Source of the DNA: an uncultured Christensenella sp.
Lineage (GTDB): Bacteria > Bacillota > Clostridia > Christensenellales > Borkfalkiaceae
Direction: 5' to 3'
Length of the DNA stretch: 64,000 bases
NCBI GenBank assembly: GCA_910578145.1
Contig: CAJTPJ010000004.1
Location: forward strand, 88,140-152,139
Position 1 is the first letter of the stretch. Every line of letters begins with the position of its first letter. A program made the position numbers and the translations under genes. The notes under the pieces were generated by a model, which saw nothing but the letters and a program-made list of their open reading frames with translations, was not told the DNA's origin and made no database searches. Positions 35,064 to 42,974 of this stretch are shown here, in pieces.

Positions 35064-35150
35064 TTATAGCGGTATTATAGCTAAAATAATGCTTAACACC
35101 ATTACGAATACAAGCAAAATACATTTTCCGTTTACTTTTTTGTTTTTCAT
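35064..35150 (-). CDS. 28-residue membrane peptide
   Basis: Short ORF MKNKKVNGKCILLVFVMVLS... ending IPL, with AAGGAG-ATATGT spacing before the ATG. It is a basic head plus one hydrophobic helix. Its first codons and ribosome binding region are nearly the same as those of the next gene (MKNKKVVLVIAAV), suggesting a partial duplication or degenerate copy. Function unknown. Confidence 0.4.
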   Translation of the reverse strand: MKNKKVNGKCILLVFVMVLSIILAIIPL

Positions 35151-35218
35151 ACATATTCTCCTTTAAAATAATTTTTTAGAAATTAAACGTATTGTTTTCG
35201 ACATTGCGCCACAAAAAA

Positions 35219-35695
35219 CTACATAAAAACTATCAGTACGTAAAGTTCTGATTTTTCAGGATAATAAATCATATTTAAAAAATTTGACGATACGGGCGCG
35301 GTTATACACTTCCATAGATACTCCGTTTCCCAATCGTGAACGTATTCATTGGGCATTTCATCGCTTGAATTTTTGATAAGAAAATTAAACCATTTATCAT
35401 ATTCGCTTTCAAAAAATTTATCGCGTTGCACAGACAAATTATATTCAACGGGCTCTTTTTCAAGTTTGATTACGTAAAATACTTCGCCGTCGCCGGGGAA
35501 ACCCATTTCACTTGCCGTATAAAGTAGCTCGGCATTTTCAGGCAAAATTACGCCCCAATCGTCTTTAAGTCGTTTAGCAACGTCTGTTATGGTGGTTTTA
35601 TTAAAAAATGAACAACTAAAACCCGCAGTAATCACGGTACAAATTAACGCCGTCAAAACTGCAGCTATAACAAGCACAACTTTTTTGTTTTTCAT
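35219..35695 (-). CDS. Exported or membrane-anchored protein of unknown function
   Basis: 158 residues. A basic start MKNKK and hydrophobic stretch (6-26) end in AGFSCSFF, a possible but poor lipobox. The remaining domain is acidic, with aromatic strands (FYVIKLEKEPVEYNL). No family recognised. The gene stands alone, with an identical start sequence to the 28-residue ORF downstream. Confidence 0.65.
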   Translation of the reverse strand: MKNKKVVLVIAAVLTALICTVITAGFSCSFFNKTTITDVAKRLKDDWGVILPENAELLYTASEMGFPGDGEVFYVIKLEKEPVEYNLSVQRDKFFESEYDKWFNFLIKNSSDEMPNEYVHDWETEYLWKCITAPVSSNFLNMIYYPEKSELYVLIVFM

Positions 35696-35859
35696 ATATA
35701 CCTCACGAATAAAAGCGTATTTAATCGACGGAAATTATAACACCGTCTATTAAAAAAGTAAATCGTTTACAACTAAGTGCAAATATTTTTAAATAATTTA
35801 AAAGCGGTGTAACAAATGCGCACTTTCCATAAGTAATTACCTGCAAAAATAATCCATCG

Positions 35860-35879
35860 GACAAAAGTCCGAGGGATAT
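35860..35879 (-). terminator. Terminator of the minus-strand XRE gene
   Basis: CTCGGAC-TTTT-GTCCGAT type hairpin immediately after the stop codon, followed on the minus strand by a mixed T-rich sequence. Confidence 0.55.
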
Positions 35880-36082
35880 TAATTTTCTAAACCCATTAAG
35901 TAATCAATAGTAACACCAAAATATTCGGCAAGCATAACGAGTTGAGTACCTTTTACGTCTGCTTGGCAATTTTCCCAACGACAAAGAGATGACGAACTTA
36001 TTTTAACTTCCTTAGCCAGCCCCTGAATCGACAACCCCTTTTCTTGTCTTAATTCTTTTAATCTTTCCGCAAATTTTTCCAT
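35879..36082 (-). CDS. Small XRE/Cro-type HTH regulator
   Basis: 67 residues: ERLKELRQEKGLSIQGLAKE, recognition helix SSSSLCRWENC and the end AEYFGVTIDYLMGLEN. It is divergent from a second small HTH gene across 47 bases that contain a palindrome, the layout of a two-repressor switch. Confidence 0.88.
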   Translation of the reverse strand: MEKFAERLKELRQEKGLSIQGLAKEVKISSSSLCRWENCQADVKGTQLVMLAEYFGVTIDYLMGLEN

Positions 36083-36107
36083 AATGCCCCCCTTGGTTTA
36101 CACATTA

Positions 36108-36125
36108 TATCCCAAAATAGGGATA
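36108..36125. promoter_or_regulatory. Operator palindrome between divergent HTH genes
   Basis: TATCCCAAAATAGGGATA is a perfect six-base inverted repeat around AAAATA, overlapping a minus-strand TATAAT. It is well placed to control both genes. Confidence 0.6.
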
Positions 36126-36129
36126 AAGT

Positions 36130-36333
36130 ATGAAAAATGAGTTTAAGAAAGAGATAATCGAGAAATATTTAAAAGCAAACAAAATTTCAAAAACCGAATT
36201 CTGCAAGCTATGCGGTATAAGTCTTTGTACGTTAGGAAAAATAATGAATAATAAAAACTATAGGTTAAAAGCTCTTTTTAAAATAGCAAAAGTGTTAAAA
36301 ACACAAATTTATCAAATGTTCAGCGAAGATTAA
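36130..36333 (+). CDS. Small HTH regulator, divergent
   Basis: 67 residues: EKYLKANKISKTEFCKLCGI, then SLCTLGKIMNNKNYRLKALF and KVLKTQIYQMF. It fits a Cro-like HTH, less typical than its partner. A+T-rich codon use. No phage or element genes adjoin the pair. Confidence 0.75.
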   Translation: MKNEFKKEIIEKYLKANKISKTEFCKLCGISLCTLGKIMNNKNYRLKALFKIAKVLKTQIYQMFSED

Positions 36334-36500
36334 ATAATTATATCTCTATGTTCCTATTTTACAAAACTACAAATAGCCTAATTAATTCAAAAAACGCAAG
36401 CAAGAAAAAAGACGCAAATTTGCGTCTTTTTTTATTTATAACCATAACTTACGTATAAATAATCCATATAGGGACTACGTTAATGCTACGCCGCTTTTCT
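36334..36500. other. Intergenic stretch with hairpin
   Basis: Contains AAAGACGCAAATTTGCGTCTTTTTTT (36411-36436 region), a strong terminator-type hairpin readable from both sides, plus TAGCCTAATT and CCATATAGGG motifs recalling the structured repeats. No gene. Confidence 0.5.
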
Positions 36501-37514
36501 TTATTTATTGTAACCGTTAGGGTTTTTAGACTGCCAATTCCAAAGCGAAGCGCACATATCGTCCAAATTGAGCTTTGCTTCCCAGCCGAGTTCCTGCTTT
36601 GCCTTGTTTGCGTTTGCGTAACAAGCCGCGATATCGCCCGCGCGACGGGGTTTTATAGAATAAGGCAACTCCCTGCCGCACGCTTTATCGAAAGCGTGAA
36701 TAACGTCAAGCACGCTGTAACCTACGCCCGTGCCTAAATTATATACGAACACGCCGCTGTTTTCAATTTTTTCTATTGCCGCAACGTGCCCCTTTGCAAG
36801 GTCTACAACGTGGATATAATCGCGCACGCCCGTGCCGTCGTGGGTGTTGTAATCGTTGCCGAAAACCCCTACTTCGGCAAGTTCGCCAATGGCAACCTTT
36901 GCGATATACGGCGTAAGGTTGTTGGGTATGCCTTTGGGGTCTTCGCCGATAAGCCCGCTTTCGTGCGCGCCGACGGGATTGAAATAGCGGAGTAAAACCA
37001 CCGTCCATTCCCCGTCCGCCTTATGCACGTCGCTAAGCATAATTTCCTGAAAATACTTGCTGGTGCCGTAAGGGTTGGTGGTGCCGCCCGTTTTGCAATC
37101 TTCGGTAAGCGGCAAAACCTCGGGGTCGCCGTAAACGGTTGCCGACGACGAAAAAACTATTTTCTTGCAGCCGTGCTTTTTCATTACGTTTAAAAGCGTT
37201 AGCGTACCGTTTAAATTGTTGTCGTAATATTCAACGGGCATTGCACAGCTTTCGCCCACGGCTTTCAAGCCCGCGAAATGAATTACCCATTCTATTTCGT
37301 TGTCGTTAAAAATTTTTTCCATAGCCGCGGAATTTCTTACGTCCGCGTTATAAAATTTAAGTTTTTTGCCCGTGATTTTTACCACACGGTTTAAACTTTC
37401 CTTAGACGAGTTGCTTAGGTTATCCACCACTACCACTTCGTATCCTTTTTCCAGCAGTTCAACGCAGGTATGCGAACCGATATAGCCCGCGCCGCCCGTA
37501 ACCAAAATTGTCAT
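36501..37514 (-). CDS. galE: UDP-glucose 4-epimerase
   Basis: 337 residues. NAD-binding GGAGYIGSH (7-15), catalytic SSSATVYG and YGTSK, and the substrate region [12 protein letters not shown] are diagnostic of GalE. It interconverts UDP-glucose and UDP-galactose for galactose use and surface polysaccharide synthesis. Single gene with its own promoter, divergent from the HD-RyR-SLOG cassette. Confidence 0.97.
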   Translation of the reverse strand: MTILVTGGAGYIGSHTCVELLEKGYEVVVVDNLSNSSKESLNRVVKITGKKLKFYNADVRNSAAMEKIFNDNEIEWVIHFAGLKAVGESCAMPVEYYDNNLNGTLTLLNVMKKHGCKKIVFSSSATVYGDPEVLPLTEDCKTGGTTNPYGTSKYFQEIMLSDVHKADGEWTVVLLRYFNPVGAHESGLIGEDPKGIPNNLTPYIAKVAIGELAEVGVFGNDYNTHDGTGVRDYIHVVDLAKGHVAAIEKIENSGVFVYNLGTGVGYSVLDVIHAFDKACGRELPYSIKPRRAGDIAACYANANKAKQELGWEAKLNLDDMCASLWNWQSKNPNGYNK

Positions 37515-37534
37515 ATAAAACCTCCGTTAAATTA

Positions 37535-37563
37535 ATAATACACCAACGACGGAAAAAATGCAA
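37535..37563 (-). promoter_or_regulatory. Promoter of galE
   Basis: TTGCAT, 17 bases, TATTAT on the minus strand. Confidence 0.65.
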
Positions 37564-37572
37564 CGAATACCA

Positions 37573-37601
37573 TTGAAAAATACGCGTACTTTTGTTATAA
37601 T
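37573..37601 (+). promoter_or_regulatory. Promoter of the HD-RyR-SLOG gene
   Basis: TTGAAA, 17 bases, TATAAT on the plus strand, 28 bases before the start codon, with AAGGAGACGAAAA as ribosome binding site. Confidence 0.75.
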
Positions 37602-37629
37602 GAATTTATAAACTTTAAGGAGACGAAAA

Positions 37630-39903
37630 ATGAAGTCTTTAACGGCGCTTGCTGACGTGTTTTTCGATAATTTGCGTTTAACCGACGCGGGCGACCCCGT
37701 GCGTGCGGAAAGTGATAAGGTATGTTTCAGAAAATCGCTTGAACGCTTTCTTTCAAGCGGCAGCAAAGAGGACGCTTTTGTAGTTTATTTCTGTTTCAGC
37801 GAAATTTTTAAGCTGTTTGGCGAGGGCTACGATAATACCCAGAAGTTGCTGGAAATGCTTTCCGACCACGAATACCATTCGGGCGAGCTGCTTTCCAAAC
37901 ACCGCGACCATTATTCGCACTCGGTTTACGCGTTTGCGCTGGGGCTTGCCGTTTACGCGGGCGACCCCGTTTACCGCAAAGTTTTTAACGGTTTTTACGG
38001 CGCGGAAAGCGACGAAGCCGCATACTATAAATTTTTGCACCTTTGGGGAATGAGCGCGCTGTTCCACGATATCGGCTATCCCTTCCAGCTTGCGCACGAG
38101 CAAATTAAAAACTATACCGAAGAGATTTGGGGCAAGAAAAACCCTTTAAATCCCTTCGTTTCGTTTGGCAACCTTGAAAATTTTACGGCTATCCCCAAGC
38201 CCGCCGCCGAAAGAATTAAAACCAAACTAGGACTGAAAAAAGAATTTTCCAATTTGGACGAACTGCTTGCTTACGGGCTTACTTTGCGCGAAGGTTACGA
38301 CGAAAAAACGGTAACCGAACTACTGCGCCAACGCATTTTGCACCCCGCGCAATTTATGGACCACGGTTATTTCAGCGCGGTTATTTTGGTAAAGCAACTG
38401 CTTGCGCAGGACGGTTTCCGTTTCGACAGGGAAGTTTTAGACGTTTTAACTGCTATACTTTTGCACAACAGTTTAAATAAATACGACCTGCCCGCAAGCC
38501 ACCCCATCGCGCTTGAAGAGCACCCGCTTTGCTACCTTTTAATGCTTTGCGACGAGTTGCAAAATTGGGACAGGCTGGCTTACGGCAAAATTTCCAAGCG
38601 CGACCCTATTGCGTGGGATATAGAGCTGGAAATACGCGAAAACGAAGTTAAGGCGAAATACGTATTTGAAAGTTGCGCCATTACCGACGAACACGGCAAA
38701 AAACGGCTTAACAAGGCTTTTGAAGAAATTCAGGACGGGGAATTCGTAAGAAAAATAAAAACTTACGTAAGTTCAAACCTTACGCTTATTGCCGACGCAG
38801 TGGAAAAGCCGAAAAATAAAAAGGCAAACCTTTACGCTTCGGACAATAATTTTATAAATTTGTGCGACTTTGCAAAGGCAATTCACGTAAGCTATCTTGA
38901 ATTTTGCAACGAAATGGACGTTAAGCGTATTAACGAAAGTTTTGAAAAACTGCCGCTTGAATTTAAAGTTTCCAATATAGAACAAGCCAAATCGTACGCG
39001 TATAAGCTGGAACTTATAAACTGTTTTTACAGCAGTAAGGATTTGGATTATCCCGTGGTGGAAGATTTTAAAACCACTAAGTTCGGGTTAGTCGGCTCGG
39101 ACAACCTCGGGTTTTTATGTCGGGAAGAGCACGTGCGTTGGGTAAAAGAAAAGCTGAATATGGGCTGGAAGTACGGCACCGACTATGAAAACGGAGCCGA
39201 ACGCAACGCTAAAAAAATTCATAAGGACATAGTTCCCTTTGAAGCGCTTTCCGAATACGACAGAAAAAAAGACGAAGTTATGATAAACAACATAATTCCG
39301 CTTTTAAAGAAATTTGGGAACAACATACGCATTTACAGCTATCGCACGGGCAGAAAGCCCGACCTTGAAATAGCCGGTATGGGGCACCGTTTCTTTATTG
39401 ACGACAGGGAGCAACTTAAAGCGAAAATTAAAAAGGTGCTTTTAAAGTATAACGAAGATTACCGTCTTATAGTGCGCACCTGTTTTGCTTACGGCGCCGA
39501 CCAGCTTATAGCCGAGTGCGCCAACGAGTTGGGCATAACCACCAAAGCCGTTATACCCGCCGAGTACGAAGATTATATAAAAGTAGTGCGCGAGGACTGC
39601 ATTGCAAACGGGCACCCGTTTACGGAAGAAGACGAGTTGAGAATGAGGCATTTGCTTGCTCAGACGGTAGTTTGCAAAGTGGTTGCCGACCCCGAATTCT
39701 TTTATTTAAAAGCAAGCGAGTACGTTTTGAACAAGTGCAGTAAATTTATAGTTTTATGGGACGGCGTAAAACTGCCGCTTTACGATGAAAAAGACGGCGG
39801 AAAGTTTATAAACCGCGGCGGCACTTATCACTGCATAGAGCTTGCGCAACAGAAAGGGCTTACGCTTAACGATGATATTCACGTAATTAAATGCCATAGA
39901 TAA
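37630..39903 (+). CDS. HD phosphohydrolase - RyR - SLOG multidomain protein (candidate conflict/signalling sensor)
   Basis: 757 residues. Domain 1 (about 85-320) is an HD phosphohydrolase: HRDHYSHS (His91/94/97), LFHDIG (His146-Asp147), LLHN (279) and CDELQNWD (308-314). Domain 2 (about 496-560) is a RyR repeat: EEHVRWVKEKLNMGWKYG, KKIHKDIVPFEAL, SEYDRKKDEV. Domain 3 (about 580-745) looks SLOG-like: GHRFF, CFAYGADQLIAECANELGI, VIPAEYEDY and CSKFIVLWDG. No signal peptide or membrane helix. RyR and SLOG are nucleotide-ligand folds of bacterial conflict systems; HD domains cleave phosphate esters. It is followed by a permease and a TIR-LRR gene. The combined function is unknown. Confidence 0.85.
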   Translation: MKSLTALADVFFDNLRLTDAGDPVRAESDKVCFRKSLERFLSSGSKEDAFVVYFCFSEIFKLFGEGYDNTQKLLEMLSDHEYHSGELLSKHRDHYSHSVYAFALGLAVYAGDPVYRKVFNGFYGAESDEAAYYKFLHLWGMSALFHDIGYPFQLAHEQIKNYTEEIWGKKNPLNPFVSFGNLENFTAIPKPAAERIKTKLGLKKEFSNLDELLAYGLTLREGYDEKTVTELLRQRILHPAQFMDHGYFSAVILVKQLLAQDGFRFDREVLDVLTAILLHNSLNKYDLPASHPIALEEHPLCYLLMLCDELQNWDRLAYGKISKRDPIAWDIELEIRENEVKAKYVFESCAITDEHGKKRLNKAFEEIQDGEFVRKIKTYVSSNLTLIADAVEKPKNKKANLYASDNNFINLCDFAKAIHVSYLEFCNEMDVKRINESFEKLPLEFKVSNIEQAKSYAYKLELINCFYSSKDLDYPVVEDFKTTKFGLVGSDNLGFLCREEHVRWVKEKLNMGWKYGTDYENGAERNAKKIHKDIVPFEALSEYDRKKDEVMINNIIPLLKKFGNNIRIYSYRTGRKPDLEIAGMGHRFFIDDREQLKAKIKKVLLKYNEDYRLIVRTCFAYGADQLIAECANELGITTKAVIPAEYEDYIKVVREDCIANGHPFTEEDELRMRHLLAQTVVCKVVADPEFFYLKASEYVLNKCSKFIVLWDGVKLPLYDEKDGGKFINRGGTYHCIELAQQKGLTLNDDIHVIKCHR

Positions 39904-39921
39904 TTAAAAAACGACACTACG

Positions 39922-39950
39922 TTGACAAACTTACCAAAAAATGGTAAAAC
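39922..39950 (+). promoter_or_regulatory. Possible internal promoter with palindrome before the permease
   Basis: TTGACA, 17 bases, TAAAAC on the plus strand. The spacer region holds the palindrome TTACCAAAAAATGGTAA (39931-39947). This could give the permease and TIR-LRR genes their own regulated transcription. Confidence 0.5.
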
Positions 39951-39982
39951 GTCTATTAAATAAGTACGAGGGAAGAGAGAGT

Positions 39983-41293
39983 ATGATTGCACCCGTTATT
40001 GTATGTTGCATAACTTGCGTGGTTATGATTTTAGCCATACTCTTTTTCCCTAAAATCCGCATAGGTAAAATTGCGCCCGACACGTATTGGATAATAACCA
40101 TTATAGGCGCGATAATAACGGTTTTGGTAAGTACTACCGATATTGCCACCGTAGGCAAAGCGCTTATTGCCGACACCGCGATAAATCCGCTTAAAATATT
40201 GGTGCTGTTTCTCTCTATGACGGTACTTTCCATTTACCTTGACGAGCTGGGGTTTTTCCGCTTTTTAGCAAACGCCGCGCTTAAACGGGCGCGCACCGGT
40301 CAGAAAAAGCTCTTCCTGTACCTGTATATAACCGTTTCCGTGCTTACGGTGTTCACTTCAAACGACGTAATAATACTGTCGTTTACCCCGTTTATCTGCT
40401 ATTTTGCAAAAAACGCAAAAATAAATCCCCTGCCCTATCTTGCAGCGGAATTCGTAGCCGCCAACACCTGGAGTATGGCGCTGATAATAGGCAACCCCAC
40501 CAATATCTATCTTGCCACGGCAAGCGGAATAGGCTTTGCCGAATACGTTAAATACAGCATATTCCCCACCCTATTTGCGGGATTGGTGGCGTTTGGCGCG
40601 CTAATGTTGCTGTTTAATAAAAAGTTGAAAGAGCCTATGCAGGCGGAAGCGGAAACCGTGATTATTGCGGACAAGCTGTCGCTTTGGGTAGGAATTGCGC
40701 ACCTTGCCGTTTGCACCGTAATGCTTGCCATAAGCTCGTACGTCGGCATTGAAATGTGGATTGTTTCCGCTTGCGCTGCGGGCAGTTTATTTATATTCAC
40801 AAGCGTAATTTCAATAGCCCGCAAACGCAAACCCGAAGCGCTTATAGGCTGTTTGAAACGCGCGCCGTACCAATTAGTTCCCTTCGTGCTTTCAATGTTT
40901 ATTATGATTGTGGTGTTGGGCGACGTTGGCGTAACCGCGGTAATAGGTAAGTTTTTAGGAAGCTCACTACCCATACTGAAATACGGCGTAGCTTCGTTTT
41001 TCGCTTCCAATCTTATAAATAATATTCCTATGAGCGTGCTGTTTTCCTCCATTATCCAATCTACGGACGGAGCGGCGGACATAAGCGCGATATTCGCAAC
41101 TATTATAGGCTCTAACGTGGGCGCGTTTTTCACGCCGATTGGCGCGCTGGCTGGCATAATGTGGAGCTCGATAATAGGCAAACAAAATTTAAAGTTCGGG
41201 TATACCGACTTTTTGAAAATAGGCGTAACCGTTGCAATTCCCACTCTTTTCGCCGCGCTTGGCGGGTTGTGGCTTGCAGTTACTATATTTTAA
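39983..41293 (+). CDS. ArsB/SLC13-superfamily anion permease
   Basis: 436 residues starting at MIAPVIVCC after GAGGGAAGAGAGAG; a longer frame with an ATG 14 codons earlier has no site. About eleven membrane helices. The paired hairpin motifs SNDVIILSFTPFI and GNPTNIYLATASG in the first half, and NLINNIPMSVLF with VGAFFTPIGA in the second half, are typical of ArsB/NhaD/CitM-type ion transporters. The substrate is unknown. It lies 79 bases after the HD-RyR-SLOG gene and 18 bases before the TIR-LRR gene. Confidence 0.88.
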   Translation: MIAPVIVCCITCVVMILAILFFPKIRIGKIAPDTYWIITIIGAIITVLVSTTDIATVGKALIADTAINPLKILVLFLSMTVLSIYLDELGFFRFLANAALKRARTGQKKLFLYLYITVSVLTVFTSNDVIILSFTPFICYFAKNAKINPLPYLAAEFVAANTWSMALIIGNPTNIYLATASGIGFAEYVKYSIFPTLFAGLVAFGALMLLFNKKLKEPMQAEAETVIIADKLSLWVGIAHLAVCTVMLAISSYVGIEMWIVSACAAGSLFIFTSVISIARKRKPEALIGCLKRAPYQLVPFVLSMFIMIVVLGDVGVTAVIGKFLGSSLPILKYGVASFFASNLINNIPMSVLFSSIIQSTDGAADISAIFATIIGSNVGAFFTPIGALAGIMWSSIIGKQNLKFGYTDFLKIGVTVAIPTLFAALGGLWLAVTIF

Positions 41294-41311
41294 TATAAGG
41301 GAGAAAATGAA

Positions 41312-42919
41312 ATGACACAAAAGACGGCGGAACTGCAACAGTTCAACGAGAAATGGACGAAAATACAGCTTGATTCTTACGACGGTCCCGACCCATATAT
41401 CTTTATAAGCTATTCGCACCGCGACACGGCGAAGGTATACGAAATTTTAAAGGTTATCGACAGGGAAAAATTTAGATTTTGGTACGACGACACTATGGAA
41501 ATAGGCGAAGATTTCCGCGAAGAGTTGCGTATGCGCATAGAAAAATCTACCGCCGTATTATTGTTTTTATCCAACGCCGCACTGCAATCTAAGTATTGCG
41601 GTATGGAAATTATAACGGCGTATAAGTACGACAAAAGAATTTACCCCGTTTACCTTGACGACGACGTAGAAATACCCGCCGCGCTTAAAATGTTGCTTGA
41701 AAATTTGCAGCACGTAAAAGGTTCGTCCGCACAAAGCTCGGATAAGTACGTAAAAAAACTTATAGACAGCCTGCCCATAGAAACTATGCGCAGTTTGCAA
41801 ACCGAAGGCAACGTGCTTGTAAGTTGCAAGGACGGCAGCCCCTCCCTTTCAATACCCGCAGGCATTACCGTGGTGGGAAGCGGCGCGTTTAAAAACTGCG
41901 ACAAACTTGAAAGAATAGAGCTGGGCAACGAAGTGGAAATTTTAAAGCGAGAAGCGTTTCGCGGTTGTAAATCGCTAACTTCGGTGCACCTACCCGAAAA
42001 CGTGCGGAAAATAGGCGAAAGCGTGTTCCGCGACTGCATTTCTATGACCTCGCTCGTAGTGGAATGCGCGGAAATGGAGCTTGGCGAACGCGCCTTTGAA
42101 AACTGCGCGTCGCTTGCCGACGTTCAACTTTGCGACGGCATTACCGAAATTTACGGCGGAGCTTTTAACAGCTGTAAGGCGCTTAAATCGATTAAACTGC
42201 CCAGCCACCTTACCATTTTGGGCGAAAGCGCGTTTGCCGACTGCGCTAACCTGAAATCCATTACTATGCCCAAAAACGTAACCAAGCTGGACGATATGGT
42301 GTTTAACGGCTGTATAGAGCTTGAAGAAGTAAACTTAAACGAAGAAGTTGCCATACTCGGCAAAAATTGTTTTAAGGACTGTATGAGCTTGCGTTCGCTG
42401 AAAATCCCCGCACTCGTGCGTTCGATTGGGTTGGGCATTTTTCGCGGTTGCACCTCTTTGGAGCATATAGAAGTAGACCCCAAAAACAAATGGTATAAGT
42501 CGCTGGACAACGTGCTTTTTAACAAAAATAAGTCCACCATTATCTGCTACCCTGCAAAGTCGGGCAGCGACGTTTACGAAATCCCCGATTCGGTAACTGT
42601 TATAAGCGATTGGGCGTTTTGTAACACCGCTTTAAAAAAGATAATAATACCCGACTCGGTATGCAACGTGGGCGAAGGCGCTTTCCACTCCTGCACGGAA
42701 ATAAAGGAAATGGTTATACCCGATTCGGTTACGAGGATTGACGACTCGGCTTTCCGCGGTTGCACTTCGCTAAGGTTTGTAACCATTCCCGATTCGGTTA
42801 TAGAATTCGGCTGGGGGCTTTTCAGCGGTTGCGACAACGTTACCGTAATTTGCAACGACAATTCCGCCGCCGCAAAGTATTGCGAAAACAAGAATATTGC
42901 GCACAGAGAAAAAAGATAA
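41312..42919 (+). CDS. TIR domain - BspA-type leucine-rich repeat protein
   Basis: 535 residues. The TIR domain (about 28-145) has YIFISYSHRDTAKV, WYDDTMEIGEDF and SKYCGMEIITAY; Glu99 in the last motif is the catalytic glutamate of TIR NADases. Residues about 165-530 are some 14 LRR_5 (BspA-like) units with the pattern IGESxFRDCxxLxxLxIPxxV. No signal peptide or anchor, so the protein is probably cytoplasmic, unlike most BspA proteins. A TIR effector coupled to an LRR sensor resembles NLR-type immune logic. Strong ribosome binding site; terminator follows. Confidence 0.92.
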   Translation: MTQKTAELQQFNEKWTKIQLDSYDGPDPYIFISYSHRDTAKVYEILKVIDREKFRFWYDDTMEIGEDFREELRMRIEKSTAVLLFLSNAALQSKYCGMEIITAYKYDKRIYPVYLDDDVEIPAALKMLLENLQHVKGSSAQSSDKYVKKLIDSLPIETMRSLQTEGNVLVSCKDGSPSLSIPAGITVVGSGAFKNCDKLERIELGNEVEILKREAFRGCKSLTSVHLPENVRKIGESVFRDCISMTSLVVECAEMELGERAFENCASLADVQLCDGITEIYGGAFNSCKALKSIKLPSHLTILGESAFADCANLKSITMPKNVTKLDDMVFNGCIELEEVNLNEEVAILGKNCFKDCMSLRSLKIPALVRSIGLGIFRGCTSLEHIEVDPKNKWYKSLDNVLFNKNKSTIICYPAKSGSDVYEIPDSVTVISDWAFCNTALKKIIIPDSVCNVGEGAFHSCTEIKEMVIPDSVTRIDDSAFRGCTSLRFVTIPDSVIEFGWGLFSGCDNVTVICNDNSAAAKYCENKNIAHREKR

Positions 42920-42926
42920 ATAAATT

Positions 42927-42959
42927 AAAAGCCCGCGGAATCAATCCGCGGGCTTTTTT
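42927..42959. terminator. Bidirectional terminator
   Basis: AAAAGCCCGCGG/CCGCGGGCTTTTTT between the TIR-LRR gene and the convergent GH3 gene. Confidence 0.9.
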
Positions 42960-42974
42960 TACGCCTTTAATTTA

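Noticed and set aside
36334..36500. Possible third copy of the structured repeat
   Set aside because: Only TAGCCTAATT and a loose CCATATAGGG core match; the hairpins are not alignable with confidence.
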